This document shows, piece after piece, positions 17,161 through 26,339 of a stretch of 32,767 nt of DNA (position 1 is its first letter; each line of letters opens with the position of its first letter). Origin of the DNA: Pseudomonadota bacterium (GTDB taxonomy: Bacteria > Desulfobacterota > Desulfobulbia > Desulfobulbales > SURF-16); the NCBI GenBank assembly GCA_018822545.1, contig JAHJKA010000014.1:1-32767 (forward strand). Direction: 5' to 3'. The notes under the pieces were generated by a model. It saw only the letters and a program-made list of their open reading frames with translations. It made no database searches and was not told the DNA's origin. Made by a program: the position numbers and the translations under genes.

Positions 17161-18390
17161 ATGTTCTCGCCCACAGAACTCCTGGCTCCGGCCGGCAGCC
17201 TTGAAAAACTGAAAACCGCCATCCATTACGGCGCCGATGCCGTATATTTGGGCGGCAAGGCCTTTGGTCTGCGGGCCAAGGCGGTCAATTTTGACAGTGA
17301 TGAATTGGCCGAAGCCGTCCATTTTGCTCACAATCGGGATGTGCGGGTCTTTGTCACCGTCAACATCATGGCCCATAATCGGGACCTTGCCGTCCTACCT
17401 GCCTACCTGCAGGAACTCGCAGATCTTAAAGTAGACGCCCTGATCATCTCCGACCCCGGCATCTTCAGAATGGCCCGGAAGATCGTGCCGCAGATGAAGA
17501 TTCATATCTCCACCCAGGCCAATATCACCAACAAGGAAAGCGCCCTGTTCTGGCAGGATATGGGGGCAAGCCGGGTCAACCTGGCCCGAGAGCTGTCTCT
17601 TACCGAGATCCGCGAGGTTAAAGAGGCCCTTGCCGCCAAGGTGGAGGTCTTTGTCCATGGGGCACTATGCATCTCCTACTCCGGGCGTTGCATGCTCAGT
17701 CATTATCTCACCGGTCGCGACGCCAATAAAGGGGCTTGTGCCCATCCCTGCCGCTATAATTATAGGCTTGAAGAGGAAAAACGGCCGGGCGAGTATTTCC
17801 CGGTGGTGGAGGATGAACGCGGCGTCTATATCTTTAACTCCAAGGATCTCTGCCTCATCAACCGCCTGCCGGAGTTACTGGCGGCCGGGGTGGACTCCAT
17901 CAAGCTCGAAGGACGGATGAAGGGCATCTATTATGCCGGTGGCATTGTCCGGATCTATCGGGCCGCCCTTGATTATATCGCCGCAGCCCAGGCCGCAGAT
18001 CCCGCGGCCGAGGTGGTGATGCCAGAGGAGTTCATGACCGAGGTGCTTAAGCTCGGCTCCCGCGGTTATTCGGAAAATTTTTTCGATGGCTCAGTGGATG
18101 CCGCCAATATGCTCTACACCGGCCCCAAGGTCACCCAGGATTACGTGCCGGCCGCCATCATCGCTAAGGAAGGAACTCCGGTGCTCATGGATGTCCGCAA
18201 CGTCATCCGGCCCGGTGATGAACTGGAATACATGGGACCAGGGCTTAAGAACAGGGTCTTTACGGTCAAAGATGTTCGCACCTTGGATGACAGCCCCCTG
18301 GAACAGGCCAACCCCGGCCTGACCGTCAAGGTCTTTACTGACAAGGAAATCGCCTGGCAGCAGTATGGCCTGGTGCGGCGGGTAAGGTAA
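17161..18390 (+). CDS. Peptidase U32-family protein, probable tRNA hydroxylation protein (YegQ/TrhP-like)
   Basis: A 409-residue cytoplasmic protein. It starts with ELLAPAGSLEKLKTAI and has the U32 signature E-VFVHGALCISYSGRCMLS followed by GACAHPCRY. C170, C177, C193 and C197 match the conserved four cysteines thought to hold an Fe-S cluster. SIKLEGRMKG is also typical. Bacterial YegQ/TrhP uses prephenate-dependent chemistry to help form 5-hydroxyuridine at tRNA position 34; RlhA, a longer relative, acts on 23S rRNA. The length favours the YegQ/TrhP type. The ATG at 17161 has only a weak ribosome binding site. It is divergent from gpsA and is followed by a repeat element, not by a gene. Confidence 0.9.
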   Translation: MFSPTELLAPAGSLEKLKTAIHYGADAVYLGGKAFGLRAKAVNFDSDELAEAVHFAHNRDVRVFVTVNIMAHNRDLAVLPAYLQELADLKVDALIISDPGIFRMARKIVPQMKIHISTQANITNKESALFWQDMGASRVNLARELSLTEIREVKEALAAKVEVFVHGALCISYSGRCMLSHYLTGRDANKGACAHPCRYNYRLEEEKRPGEYFPVVEDERGVYIFNSKDLCLINRLPELLAAGVDSIKLEGRMKGIYYAGGIVRIYRAALDYIAAAQAADPAAEVVMPEEFMTEVLKLGSRGYSENFFDGSVDAANMLYTGPKVTQDYVPAAIIAKEGTPVLMDVRNVIRPGDELEYMGPGLKNRVFTVKDVRTLDDSPLEQANPGLTVKVFTDKEIAWQQYGLVRRVR

Positions 18391-18420
18391 GCAACGTCCC
18401 TCGTAGGAGCCATTAAAAAT

Positions 18421-18760
18421 GTTCATCACGGATTACCGTTGAACCTCATATTTTAAGGGTTTATTTTGTTTTTCCCCATCCAGACCTGAGCGAGCAAGGA
18501 GCTGGGCAAGGCGAAGAGCATTGCAGCATGTCTGAGCCAAGCGAGTTTCTGCAATGCCGCCTTGAACAGTGGGAGGCGAGTGGTGCCGAAGGCCAGGGCT
18601 GTTCGGGGTGCCCTTTTCGCCCACTCCGCTGGCTGGTTCGTTTTCGCCCGTTTCACTGGCTGGGCAAGCAGCAGCGAAGCGGCGAAAATGAATAAAACAT
18701 CGTTTGAAACAAGAAAATAAATACAGGGAACAAAACCTCCCTCGATAATCCGTGATGAAC
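18421..18760. mobile_element. 340-bp MITE-like element with 15-bp terminal inverted repeats
   Basis: GTTCATCACGGATTA (18421-18435) is repeated in perfect inverted form as TAATCCGTGATGAAC (18746-18760). The 310 bases between hold no gene but contain a long internal hairpin: CAAGGCG...GCATTGCAG (18507-18526) pairs with CTGCAATGC-CGCCTTG (18549-18564). A second arm pair, TTTTCGCC/GGCGAAAA, lies near 18640-18690. The layout resembles a miniature inverted-repeat element. I could not see a target-site duplication. It fills most of the space between the U32 gene and the yajC terminator. Confidence 0.5.
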
Positions 18761-18764
18761 CACA

Positions 18765-18803
18765 AAAAAAGGCCAGCTGACATAATTGTCAGCGGGCCTT
18801 TTT
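18765..18803 (-). terminator. Intrinsic terminator of the rph-tgt-yajC cluster
   Basis: On the minus strand, AAAAAGGCC-C-GCTGACA pairs with TGTCAGC-T-GGCC around an ATTA loop, followed by TTTTTTTG. It lies about 40 bases after the yajC stop. Confidence 0.9.
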
Positions 18804-18842
18804 GCTTCTTCATCGCACCCGGCGATTTTATTTCTTACTGGC

Positions 18843-19187
18843 TCAGCCGCCGGTGGAGCAGGCCGCGGGCTGCTGGGCTGCTGCGGCAGACATGGCGATC
18901 GCTGAACGGGAAACCTTGATCCGGATACCATCGGCAATTTCCAGGGTGACTACAGTATCGGTGAGGCCGGTGATTTTACCATAGATACCACCGCTGCTTA
19001 CCACCTCGTCACCCTTTTTCAGGGCACCTAAAAAATCCTGCTGCTGGCGCGCCTTTTTCTGCTGGGGTCTGATGAGCAGGAAATAGAAAACAACAAAAAT
19101 AAGAATCATCGGCACAAAACTGCCCAGGTTCCCGAAAGGCCCGCCGGCCGCGGCAGCACCGTCAGCTGCGTATGCTAAAGTAGACAT
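18843..19187 (-). CDS. yajC: Preprotein translocase subunit YajC
   Basis: A 114-residue inner-membrane protein of the Sec holotranslocon (SecDF-YajC). One transmembrane helix (about residues 24-44, FVPMILIFVVFYFLLI) is followed by RPQQKKARQQQDFL, the family hallmark. A small beta-rich cytoplasmic domain (GDEVVSSGGIYGKITGL) comes next. The C-terminus is Ala-rich with one Cys. The ATG at 19187 has GGAGG eight bases upstream; a TTG at 19202 is less likely. The gene is 76 bases after tgt, the usual tgt-yajC order. No secD follows: the terminator and the repeat element come next. Confidence 0.95.
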   Translation of the reverse strand: MSTLAYAADGAAAAGGPFGNLGSFVPMILIFVVFYFLLIRPQQKKARQQQDFLGALKKGDEVVSSGGIYGKITGLTDTVVTLEIADGIRIKVSRSAIAMSAAAAQQPAACSTGG

Positions 19188-19263
19188 TGGTTTTTCCTCC
19201 AAATTGGAATTGCTTTGAAAACAAAGTAAATAATTTACTCTTTCTTGTTATTGGCAAAAGCTT

Positions 19264-20463
<1,200 letters not shown>

Positions 20464-20539
20464 AAGATGAAACCGCAAGACACGGAGAGGCAAGCGGTTT
20501 TATTACTGAATTCTGAATTCTGTCTTCTTAATTCTTTTT

Positions 20540-21235
20540 TTATTGCCACAGCTCCAAAAGCTCGGCCACCCCTTTTTCAGCCAGATCAAGGAGTTGATCA
20601 AACTGGGCACGACTAAAAGGCTGGCCCTCGGCCGTGGACTGGGCCTCGATAATGCGGCCATCGCCGGTCATCACGAAATTGGCGTCGGCCTCGGCGCTGG
20701 AGTCCTCACCATAGTCAAGATCCAGACGGGCCTCTCCTGCAACAATACCGACACTGATGGCCGCCACCGGGGTAAGCGCAGGCATTGCCAGGGTACCAGC
20801 GGCATCAAGCTTGGCAAAGGCATCTTTCATGGCCAGGGCCGCACCGGTGATGGAGGCGGTGCGGGTGCCACCATCGGCATTCAGCACATCGCAGTCAACC
20901 CGCAGGGTCCGTTCGCCAATGGTATCGAGATTCACCATCATCCGCAAGGCCCGACCAATGAGGCGTTGAATCTCATAGGTGCGGCCGGATCGGCCCTTGG
21001 CCGCTTCACGTTGCATCCTGCTGTTTGTCGAACAGGGCAGCATGCCGTACTCGGCAGTGATCCAGCCCTTACCGGTGTCGCGCAGGAAAGGCGGCACGGA
21101 CTCTTCGATGGTGACGGCGCACAGCACATGGGTGTTACCCATCTTAATCAGCACCGAGGCATCGGCGCCGGGCTGAAAGCCCCGTTCGATGGTGACCGGC
21201 CTCAGCTCGTTATTTTTTCTGTCATATGAACGCAT
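20540..21235 (-). CDS. rph: Ribonuclease PH
   Basis: A 231-residue phosphorolytic 3'-5' exoribonuclease that trims the 3' ends of tRNA precursors. The start at 21235 ([20 protein letters not shown]) has an AGGGG ribosome binding site and matches the family's usual N-terminus. The longer frame to 21271 only adds basic residues. [47 protein letters not shown] and [19 protein letters not shown] are canonical. It is first of the minus-strand group rph-tgt-yajC, although the repeat-filled gap to tgt is 163 bases. Confidence 0.97.
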   Translation of the reverse strand: MRSYDRKNNELRPVTIERGFQPGADASVLIKMGNTHVLCAVTIEESVPPFLRDTGKGWITAEYGMLPCSTNSRMQREAAKGRSGRTYEIQRLIGRALRMMVNLDTIGERTLRVDCDVLNADGGTRTASITGAALAMKDAFAKLDAAGTLAMPALTPVAAISVGIVAGEARLDLDYGEDSSAEADANFVMTGDGRIIEAQSTAEGQPFSRAQFDQLLDLAEKGVAELLELWQ

Positions 21236-21289
21236 ATTTTTCCCCTTTTTTTTGAGGGGCAACAGTAACATGGCAAGGCGAGAAGATAA

Positions 21290-21376
21290 AGGAGTTAGAG
21301 GAGGTAAAGAATGTTAAGAAGGCGGCTCGTTGACTCTTCTGTACCTCCTCGCCATTCTTTACCTCCTCTAACTCCT
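21290..21376. repeat. 24-bp perfect inverted repeat, GAAGTTA family, locus B
   Basis: The arms at 21290-21313 and 21353-21376 are exact complements (AGGAGTTAGAGG... to AAGAATG), separated by 39 bases. An outer 7-bp pair, CGAGAAG (21279-21285) and CTTCTCG (21382-21388), extends the structure. It lies in the divergent gap between rph and the radical SAM fusion gene. Confidence 0.85.
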
Positions 21377-21399
21377 CTCAACTTCTCGGAATAAAATCC

Positions 21400-21427
21400 T
21401 TGTCCTTGTGCTCTGGTGCGATATAAA
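21400..21427 (+). promoter_or_regulatory. Candidate promoter of the radical SAM fusion gene
   Basis: TTGTCC (21400-21405, 4 of 6 matches) and TATAAA (21422-21427, 5 of 6) are separated by 16 bases. Transcription would start near 21434, giving a leader of about 130 bases that holds the hairpins described next. Confidence 0.4.
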
Positions 21428-21433
21428 GCTGAG

Positions 21434-21526
21434 TTGAGCAGCTTTCTGCTCAAACGAAACTTATACCCCTCAGGTAAGCGCTAGACTCCGAGGGGGTACT
21501 GAAAAGAGTGCCCTTGTGGTATAAGT
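21434..21526 (+). promoter_or_regulatory. Structured leader with alternative hairpins before the radical SAM fusion gene
   Basis: First, TTGAGCAG (21434-21441) pairs with CTGCTCAA (21446-21453) around CTTT. Second, ACTTATACC (21459-21467) pairs with GGTATAAGT (21518-21526), enclosing GGGTACT/AGTGCCC (21494-21513). Third, TACCCCTC (21464-21471) can instead pair with GAGGGGGTA (21490-21498, one bulged G), which excludes the second arrangement. Such competing helices suggest a switch. The gene starts 37 bases later. Partial likeness to sequence at 14813-14833 means it could also be a mobile repeat. Confidence 0.4.
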
Positions 21527-21563
21527 ATGAAAACATTTTCCATCCTCAACGAGCACAAAAACC

Positions 21564-24500
21564 ATGACATCTCTTCCCCTCTGGCAACGCCTGGAATCTC
21601 CCTCCGGCCCTGTCTATATTTTCCCAGATAAACCGGACTGGCTGGTGCCCACCCCGGAAGCCGCGGTCATTATTGACCGTCTCCTTGCCGGCCTCCCGCC
21701 CCAGACCCTGGCCGAACACGCCCTCTTTTCTCAGCTCGGCAGGCCACCTGCCCCTGCATATACCGGCAGGGCCGGTCATCTACAGCTGGAAAGCCTCAAG
21801 GAGTGCTGGTTTCATATCACCAACCACTGTAATCTCTGTTGTGAGCATTGCCTCTTTAGTGCCGGACCGACCTGCCGGGAAAGCCTGGCCCGGGTCGAGC
21901 TCGACCGCGCCCTGGCCCAGGCCCAAAGCTTAGGTTGCCGTCTCTACCTCTTCACCGGCGGCGAGCCCTTTATGTATCCCGACTTCAGTGGCGTTATTAA
22001 AGACGTTCTACAAGATCCCGCCAACCATGTCGTGGTGCTCACCAATGGTTTATTGCTGGACAAACATCTGGCGGCCTTAGCAGATGTCGACCCGGCCCGC
22101 CTCCATTTTCAGGTCAGTGTCGATGGTCTGCAGGAGAGCCATGACCGCATCCGCGGCAAGGGCGCTTTCAAGTGGCTGATGACCAATCTCGCGTTGCTGA
22201 CTGCTGCCGGATTTTCAGCCACTATCTCCACGGTGGTCTGCCGTGATAATCTCGCCGACATGGTGGAGATCGTGCGCCTGGCTGCCCAGCATGGCACCTC
22301 AGTCCATTTTCTCTGGCATTTTCAACGTGGTAAAGGTAGCCAGGATCAGCATGTGGCCGCCGCCGAAATCCTGCCGCAACTCCTCGCTGCCCAAAAAGAA
22401 GCCCAACACCTTGGCGTAAAAATCGACAATATCGAGACCCTGCGCACGCAAGTTTTTGCCACCCCGGGCACCCGTTTTGATCTCAGCAATAGTGGTTGGG
22501 AATCCCTGGCCGTAGGCCCGGATGGCCATATCTACCCATCCCCTGCCCTGGTGGGCGTGCCTGAGCTTGATTGCGGCACCCTGGCGCAGGGTCTGGAAAC
22601 GGTGTGGCGCACGAGCCCGGTGCTGGCCAAGGTTCGCCAGGCCACCCTGCAGGGCAGCACCTACGATACGAATCCCCTCAGATTTCTCATTGGCGGCGGC
22701 GATATCGACCATTCCTATCTTGCCGGGGGGGCGTTCAGCGGTCATGACCCTTATGTGGAACTTTATAATGGTGTGGCCCTGTGGCTCATCGCTCAGCAGG
22801 CCAAGGCCTACCCCGAGCCGCAGCGTCCTGAGCTGATCTTAAAGATGGGGGATGTACGTTATGACTGCCCGGACGGCAAGTCAGTCACCCTCACCCATTG
22901 CAACTGCGTGGTGGCCTTGGCCGATGGCCATGCCTCCGTGCGCGAATTTTACAGCCAGGCCGCTCAAAACGCCAATGAGGGTATTGTCAACCCCTTTGCC
23001 GGTGATCAGGCCGCTGCCGACTTCATTCCGGCCGTGGCAAAAAAACGCTCCTATGGCTGCGGCAGCCCCGTCCAAGACGCGGCGCCTTCCCCTGGCGAGA
23101 CCCTTGTTGATCTGGGCAGCGGCAGCGGGGTTGAATGTTTCATGGCTGCTGAAAAGGTTGGCGCCCAGGGCCGGGTGTTCGGTATTGATATGACCGATGC
23201 CATGCTGGAGCTTGCCACAAGCTCGATTGATGAGGTGGCGACCCGGCTGGGTTACAGCAATGTCCAGTTTAAAAAAGGCTTTCTAGAAGCCATTCCTCTC
23301 CCTGATACCTGTGCTGACGTGGTGATCTCCAACTGTGTCATCAACCTGAGCCCGGATAAACGCCAAACCTTTCAAGAGGTTATGCGCGTATTAAAACCGG
23401 GCGGCAGGCTGGTGGTCTCGGATATTGTCAGCGACGAACCCATCCCCGTCAGCATCAAGAACGACGAGCAGTTTCGCGGCGAATGCCTGGGTGGCGCCAT
23501 GCTTCAGGAGGATCTGATGGCCATGCTGCGTACCGCCGGGTTCACGACCATGGAGCTGATCAAACGTTTTCCCTATCGCCAGGTGGAAGATGCCCGTTTT
23601 TATTCCCTGACTTTCCGGGCCTGGAAACCTTCTGCCAGCCAGGAGATAGAGGTCATCTACCGCGGCCCCTTTGCCGCCGTTTACACCGAAGATGGCCAAT
23701 TACTCCTGAAGGGCAAACGCACCAAAGTGTCCCTCGCCAATGTCAAGGCCCTTGGAGAATCGGTCTTAGTGGTGGATGACCAAGGTACCGTCACCAATAT
23801 GGCGATGGCCTCAAGTTGCTGCTCGCCCCAGCCTCTGGCCAGCCTCGGTGACTCCTGTTGCACCCCCGACACCACATCCACCTGTGGAACCACGCCACCT
23901 GAGGAGAAAAATTGCTGCGGTGGAGAGGGAGACGCCCCTGCTTCCTGCTGCGATACCCCTTCTCAGCCAGCAAAACTTGAGCACGACTGCATGGTCTGCG
24001 GCAAGGCGCTTTCTTACAACACCAAGGCGGTCAAGGCGGGGTGTCATTATTGCGGCCGGGAATGCCGGGCCAATATCAGATGTCCGGGCGGTCATTTCGT
24101 CTGCGATCACTGCCACCAGAAGGAAGGGCTGGCCATTATCCGTAAAATCTGTCTGAGCAGCAAAGAGGTGGACATGATCACCCTGCTCAAGAAAATCAGA
24201 AGCCAGCAGGCCATCCCCATGCACGGCCCGGAGCATCATGCCATGCTGCCCGGCATTATCCTGGCCGTGGCCCGTAACAGCGGACTTGCAGTAAGCAGCG
24301 GTGATATTCTCACCGGTATTGAACGGGGCTCCAAGGTGCCCGGCGGCTCCTGCGGTTTCATGGGAAGCTGCGGGGCAGCCACTGGCGCCGGCATTGCCTT
24401 TGCCGTGCTTTTTGAGGCCACGCCCCTCACCCCTGGCGCCCGCCAGAAGGCCCAGGCCGTCACCAGTCAGGTTCTGGCCAAGATTGCCGAAATTAAAGCG

Positions 24501-24707
24501 GGCCGCTGCTGCCAACGTGAAACCTACGTGGCCCTGCGCGAGGTCGCTGAAATTTCGGCAGCGTTGTTGGACAAAAAACTTGCCGCCCATGACAGCCTGG
24601 CCTGTAGCCAGTACGCTCTGAACCGCGAGTGTGTCCGCAAACAATGTCTGCTTTGGGAGACCAGGGACAAGCAGAAAACTGCAGAGCTGCAGTTTATAAG
24701 AATGTAG
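21564..24707 (+). CDS. Radical SAM / ArsM-like methyltransferase / DUF5714 fusion protein
   Basis: A 1047-residue cytoplasmic multidomain protein. Residues 1-80 may be a small PqqD-like region. A radical SAM domain (about 82-330) has C89-x3-C93-x2-C96 (HCNLCCEHC) and TGGEPFMYP. A linking region (about 365-480, GGGDIDHSYLAGG, THCNC) follows. A class I methyltransferase (about 485-700) closely resembles arsenite methyltransferase ArsM: YGCGSP with C499, LVDLGSGSG, GIDMTDAMLELA, SNCVINLSPDK with C591, and GECLGG with C641. A linker (752-795) has nine cysteines, mostly as CC pairs. A DUF5714 domain (809-1035) has CMVCG, CHYCG, CPGGHFVCDHCH, GSCGAATGAG and GRCCQRETY. The substrate is unknown; a metalloid or radical C-methylation product is conceivable. 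The ATG has only a weak ribosome binding site. Confidence 0.88.
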   Translation: MTSLPLWQRLESPSGPVYIFPDKPDWLVPTPEAAVIIDRLLAGLPPQTLAEHALFSQLGRPPAPAYTGRAGHLQLESLKECWFHITNHCNLCCEHCLFSAGPTCRESLARVELDRALAQAQSLGCRLYLFTGGEPFMYPDFSGVIKDVLQDPANHVVVLTNGLLLDKHLAALADVDPARLHFQVSVDGLQESHDRIRGKGAFKWLMTNLALLTAAGFSATISTVVCRDNLADMVEIVRLAAQHGTSVHFLWHFQRGKGSQDQHVAAAEILPQLLAAQKEAQHLGVKIDNIETLRTQVFATPGTRFDLSNSGWESLAVGPDGHIYPSPALVGVPELDCGTLAQGLETVWRTSPVLAKVRQATLQGSTYDTNPLRFLIGGGDIDHSYLAGGAFSGHDPYVELYNGVALWLIAQQAKAYPEPQRPELILKMGDVRYDCPDGKSVTLTHCNCVVALADGHASVREFYSQAAQNANEGIVNPFAGDQAAADFIPAVAKKRSYGCGSPVQDAAPSPGETLVDLGSGSGVECFMAAEKVGAQGRVFGIDMTDAMLELATSSIDEVATRLGYSNVQFKKGFLEAIPLPDTCADVVISNCVINLSPDKRQTFQEVMRVLKPGGRLVVSDIVSDEPIPVSIKNDEQFRGECLGGAMLQEDLMAMLRTAGFTTMELIKRFPYRQVEDARFYSLTFRAWKPSASQEIEVIYRGPFAAVYTEDGQLLLKGKRTKVSLANVKALGESVLVVDDQGTVTNMAMASSCCSPQPLASLGDSCCTPDTTSTCGTTPPEEKNCCGGEGDAPASCCDTPSQPAKLEHDCMVCGKALSYNTKAVKAGCHYCGRECRANIRCPGGHFVCDHCHQKEGLAIIRKICLSSKEVDMITLLKKIRSQQAIPMHGPEHHAMLPGIILAVARNSGLAVSSGDILTGIERGSKVPGGSCGFMGSCGAATGAGIAFAVLFEATPLTPGARQKAQAVTSQVLAKIAEIKAGRCCQRETYVALREVAEISAALLDKKLAAHDSLACSQYALNRECVRKQCLLWETRDKQKTAELQFIRM

Positions 24708-24800
24708 AGGAATAAAGAAGTTAAAGGAGGTAAAGAAGCGGCATCAACCACCTCCTCTATATTCGTTCCATTCTGTACATTCTCTAACTTCTTTATTCCT
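24708..24800. repeat. 16-bp perfect inverted repeat, GAAGTTA family, locus C
   Basis: AGGAATAAAGAAGTTA (24708-24723) and its exact complement (24785-24800) enclose 61 bases that include further A/G-rich pairings. It starts directly after the stop codon of the radical SAM fusion gene and ends about 20 bases before the DUF2721 gene. There is no T-tract. Confidence 0.8.
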
Positions 24801-24821
24801 TTAACTTCGGCCTTTAAAAAA

Positions 24822-25220
24822 ATGCCCTACGAAATCACCCTCACCACACCGGCCCTCTTCTTTCCCGCTGTTTCCCTGCTGCTCGTGGCCTACACCAATC
24901 GTTTTGTGGCCTTGAGCAAACGCATCCGCAGCCTCCATTCCCTCTATCAGCAGGTGGCCGACGAAATCGTTGCTGAGCAAATCGCCGTCCTGCGCCGCCG
25001 GGTCTTTCTGATCCGCAATATGCAGCTTTGCGGAGTGGCAGCCCTTTTTTGCTGCGTGTTCAGCATGACCGCACTTTTTCTTGGCGCGCTGCTGGTTGGC
25101 AAGATTATCTTTGGCCTCAGCCTGGTGCTGATGATGATCTCCCTGGCCCTGGCCTTCCAGGAGATTCTCATCTCTGTACATGCCTTAAAGCTTGAGTTGC
25201 GGCTGATGGAAAAGAAATAA
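24822..25220 (+). CDS. DUF2721 membrane protein
   Basis: A 132-residue inner-membrane protein. The opening TTPALFFPAVSLLLVAYTNRF, the LRRRVFLIRNMQ block and EILISVHALKLEL are typical of DUF2721, as I recall it. A first hydrophobic segment lies at about 8-26 and two closely spaced ones at about 68-115, with a charged cytoplasmic stretch between. The function of the family is unknown. The ATG has no clear ribosome binding site; the repeat at locus C ends just before it. It may be read through from the upstream radical SAM fusion gene, 114 bases away. Confidence 0.85.
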   Translation: MPYEITLTTPALFFPAVSLLLVAYTNRFVALSKRIRSLHSLYQQVADEIVAEQIAVLRRRVFLIRNMQLCGVAALFCCVFSMTALFLGALLVGKIIFGLSLVLMMISLALAFQEILISVHALKLELRLMEKK

Positions 25221-25253
25221 ATTGCGAAGGCTTAATTGCCAGCTATCACTCAT

Positions 25254-25339
25254 GTGTCTGTAGGAGCCCGCCCCTGCGGGCGATACTAAATTTTTAAGTT
25301 GCCCTAAAATCGCCCGCAGGGGCGGGCTCCTACAGACAC
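25254..25339. repeat. REP-like doublet, 31-bp perfect inverted repeat
   Basis: The arms at 25254-25284 and 25309-25339 are exact complements and contain TGTAGGAGCCCGCCCC and a GCGGGCGAT end. Each arm can also fold on itself (CCCGCCCCTGCGGG). GTAGGAGC-stem-GCGA units are the classic REP form known from Pseudomonas and other genomes. It sits between the DUF2721 gene and mutM. Confidence 0.85.
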
Positions 25340-25361
25340 CTAAAAGGAGAAGAACTGTATC

Positions 25362-26189
25362 ATGCCTGAATTACCTGAAGTAGAGGTGATCTGCCAGGGG
25401 TTAAGGCCCCATGTCGAAGGGCGACGGATCATTGGCATTAGCTGCGGCCCTAAAGAGTTACGCCTAGCCATACCCCGCACCGCCCTCCAGGAGAAAATAT
25501 GCGGGGCGCGGATTACGGAATTGGGCCGCCGGGCCAAGTATCTCCTTTTTGCCATGGATAACGGCTGCCGCTTTCTGATCCATCTTGGCATGACAGGTCG
25601 CCTCGGCATCTTTGCGCCCTCGGCACCTCGCGCCCTCCATGACCATCTTTTTTTCCGCCTCGATGACGGCATGGAGATGCGCTATAACGATACCAGACGT
25701 TTTGGCTTTGTGGTGGTACAGGACAAGGACAGGCTGACAAGGAGTGTCGATCCCCTGGCCAGATTGGGCCCCGAACCTTTCTGGACCGACTTTTCTGCAG
25801 AATATCTTAAAGAAAAAGCGGGCAAACGCCTGCAACCGGTTAAAAACTTCCTGATGGACAGCCATGTGGTGGTGGGAATCGGCAATATCTACGCCAATGA
25901 AATCCTCTTTCAGTCAGGAATCCGTCCCACCATGCCCATTGGCTCTCTGAGCGTTGCGCAGTGGCAAAAAATTGTCGACAAAAGCCGAGAAGTGCTGACC
26001 CAAGCCATCAAGAGCGGCGGCACCACCATCAGCGATTACCGCAACGCCTCGGGCAAGCCCGGCTATTTCCAGCTGGAACTTGCCGTCTATGGCCGCTCCG
26101 GCCAGCCGTGCCGGAAATGCTCAAGCATCCTTGAAAAACAGACCATAGCCGGCCGCGCCACCTACTTCTGTCCGCAGTGCCAAAAATGA
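25362..26189 (+). CDS. mutM: Formamidopyrimidine-DNA glycosylase
   Basis: A 275-residue base-excision repair enzyme that removes 8-oxoguanine and formamidopyrimidines and cuts the abasic site. The N-terminus MPELPEVEVI supplies the catalytic Pro and Glu after Met removal. K59 is in GRRAKYLLF. HLGMTGRL, NDTRRFGF, the H2TH region with GIGNIYANEILF, and the C-terminal zinc finger CRKC...CPQC are all intact. The length is normal. The ribosome binding site AAGGAGA is about 12 bases from the ATG, a rather long spacing. REP-like repeats flank it on both sides. Confidence 0.97.
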   Translation: MPELPEVEVICQGLRPHVEGRRIIGISCGPKELRLAIPRTALQEKICGARITELGRRAKYLLFAMDNGCRFLIHLGMTGRLGIFAPSAPRALHDHLFFRLDDGMEMRYNDTRRFGFVVVQDKDRLTRSVDPLARLGPEPFWTDFSAEYLKEKAGKRLQPVKNFLMDSHVVVGIGNIYANEILFQSGIRPTMPIGSLSVAQWQKIVDKSREVLTQAIKSGGTTISDYRNASGKPGYFQLELAVYGRSGQPCRKCSSILEKQTIAGRATYFCPQCQK

Positions 26190-26207
26190 CCTTGAAAGCT
26201 TCTCGAG

Positions 26208-26297
26208 TTTTTTGTAGGAGCCCACCCCTGTGGGCGAACCCAGGCCTGTACATGATCTAATCTATTTTCGCTTGGATGGCCAAGCTCCTACAAAAAA
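26208..26297. repeat. Second REP-like doublet
   Basis: TTTTTTGTAGGAGCCCACC...GGGCGAA (26208-26238) is mirrored by TTCGC...AAGCTCCTACAAAAAA (26267-26297). The outer 14 bases and the GCGAA ends match in inverted sense, while the inner stems differ (CCCACCCCTGTGGG versus CTTGGATGGCCAAG) but each folds by itself. This compensating pattern is typical of REP units. It lies between the convergent mutM and TPR genes. Confidence 0.75.
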
Positions 26298-26315
26298 ATA
26301 AAAGCTGTTCGTCTC

Positions 26316-26333
26316 TTCCGTGGATTCCGTGGC
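26316..26333. repeat. Single arm of the CCACGGAA palindrome family
   Basis: TTCCGTGGATTCCGTGGC is identical to part of the right arm of the larger palindrome at 32523-32592. It sits directly after the second REP-like doublet and before the TPR gene's stop. Confidence 0.7.
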
Positions 26334-26339
26334 TATTAA

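Noticed and set aside
18433..18813. 126-residue minus-strand open frame and its overlapping frames
   Set aside because: They fall inside the inverted-repeat element and across the yajC terminator, with repetitive low-information translations.
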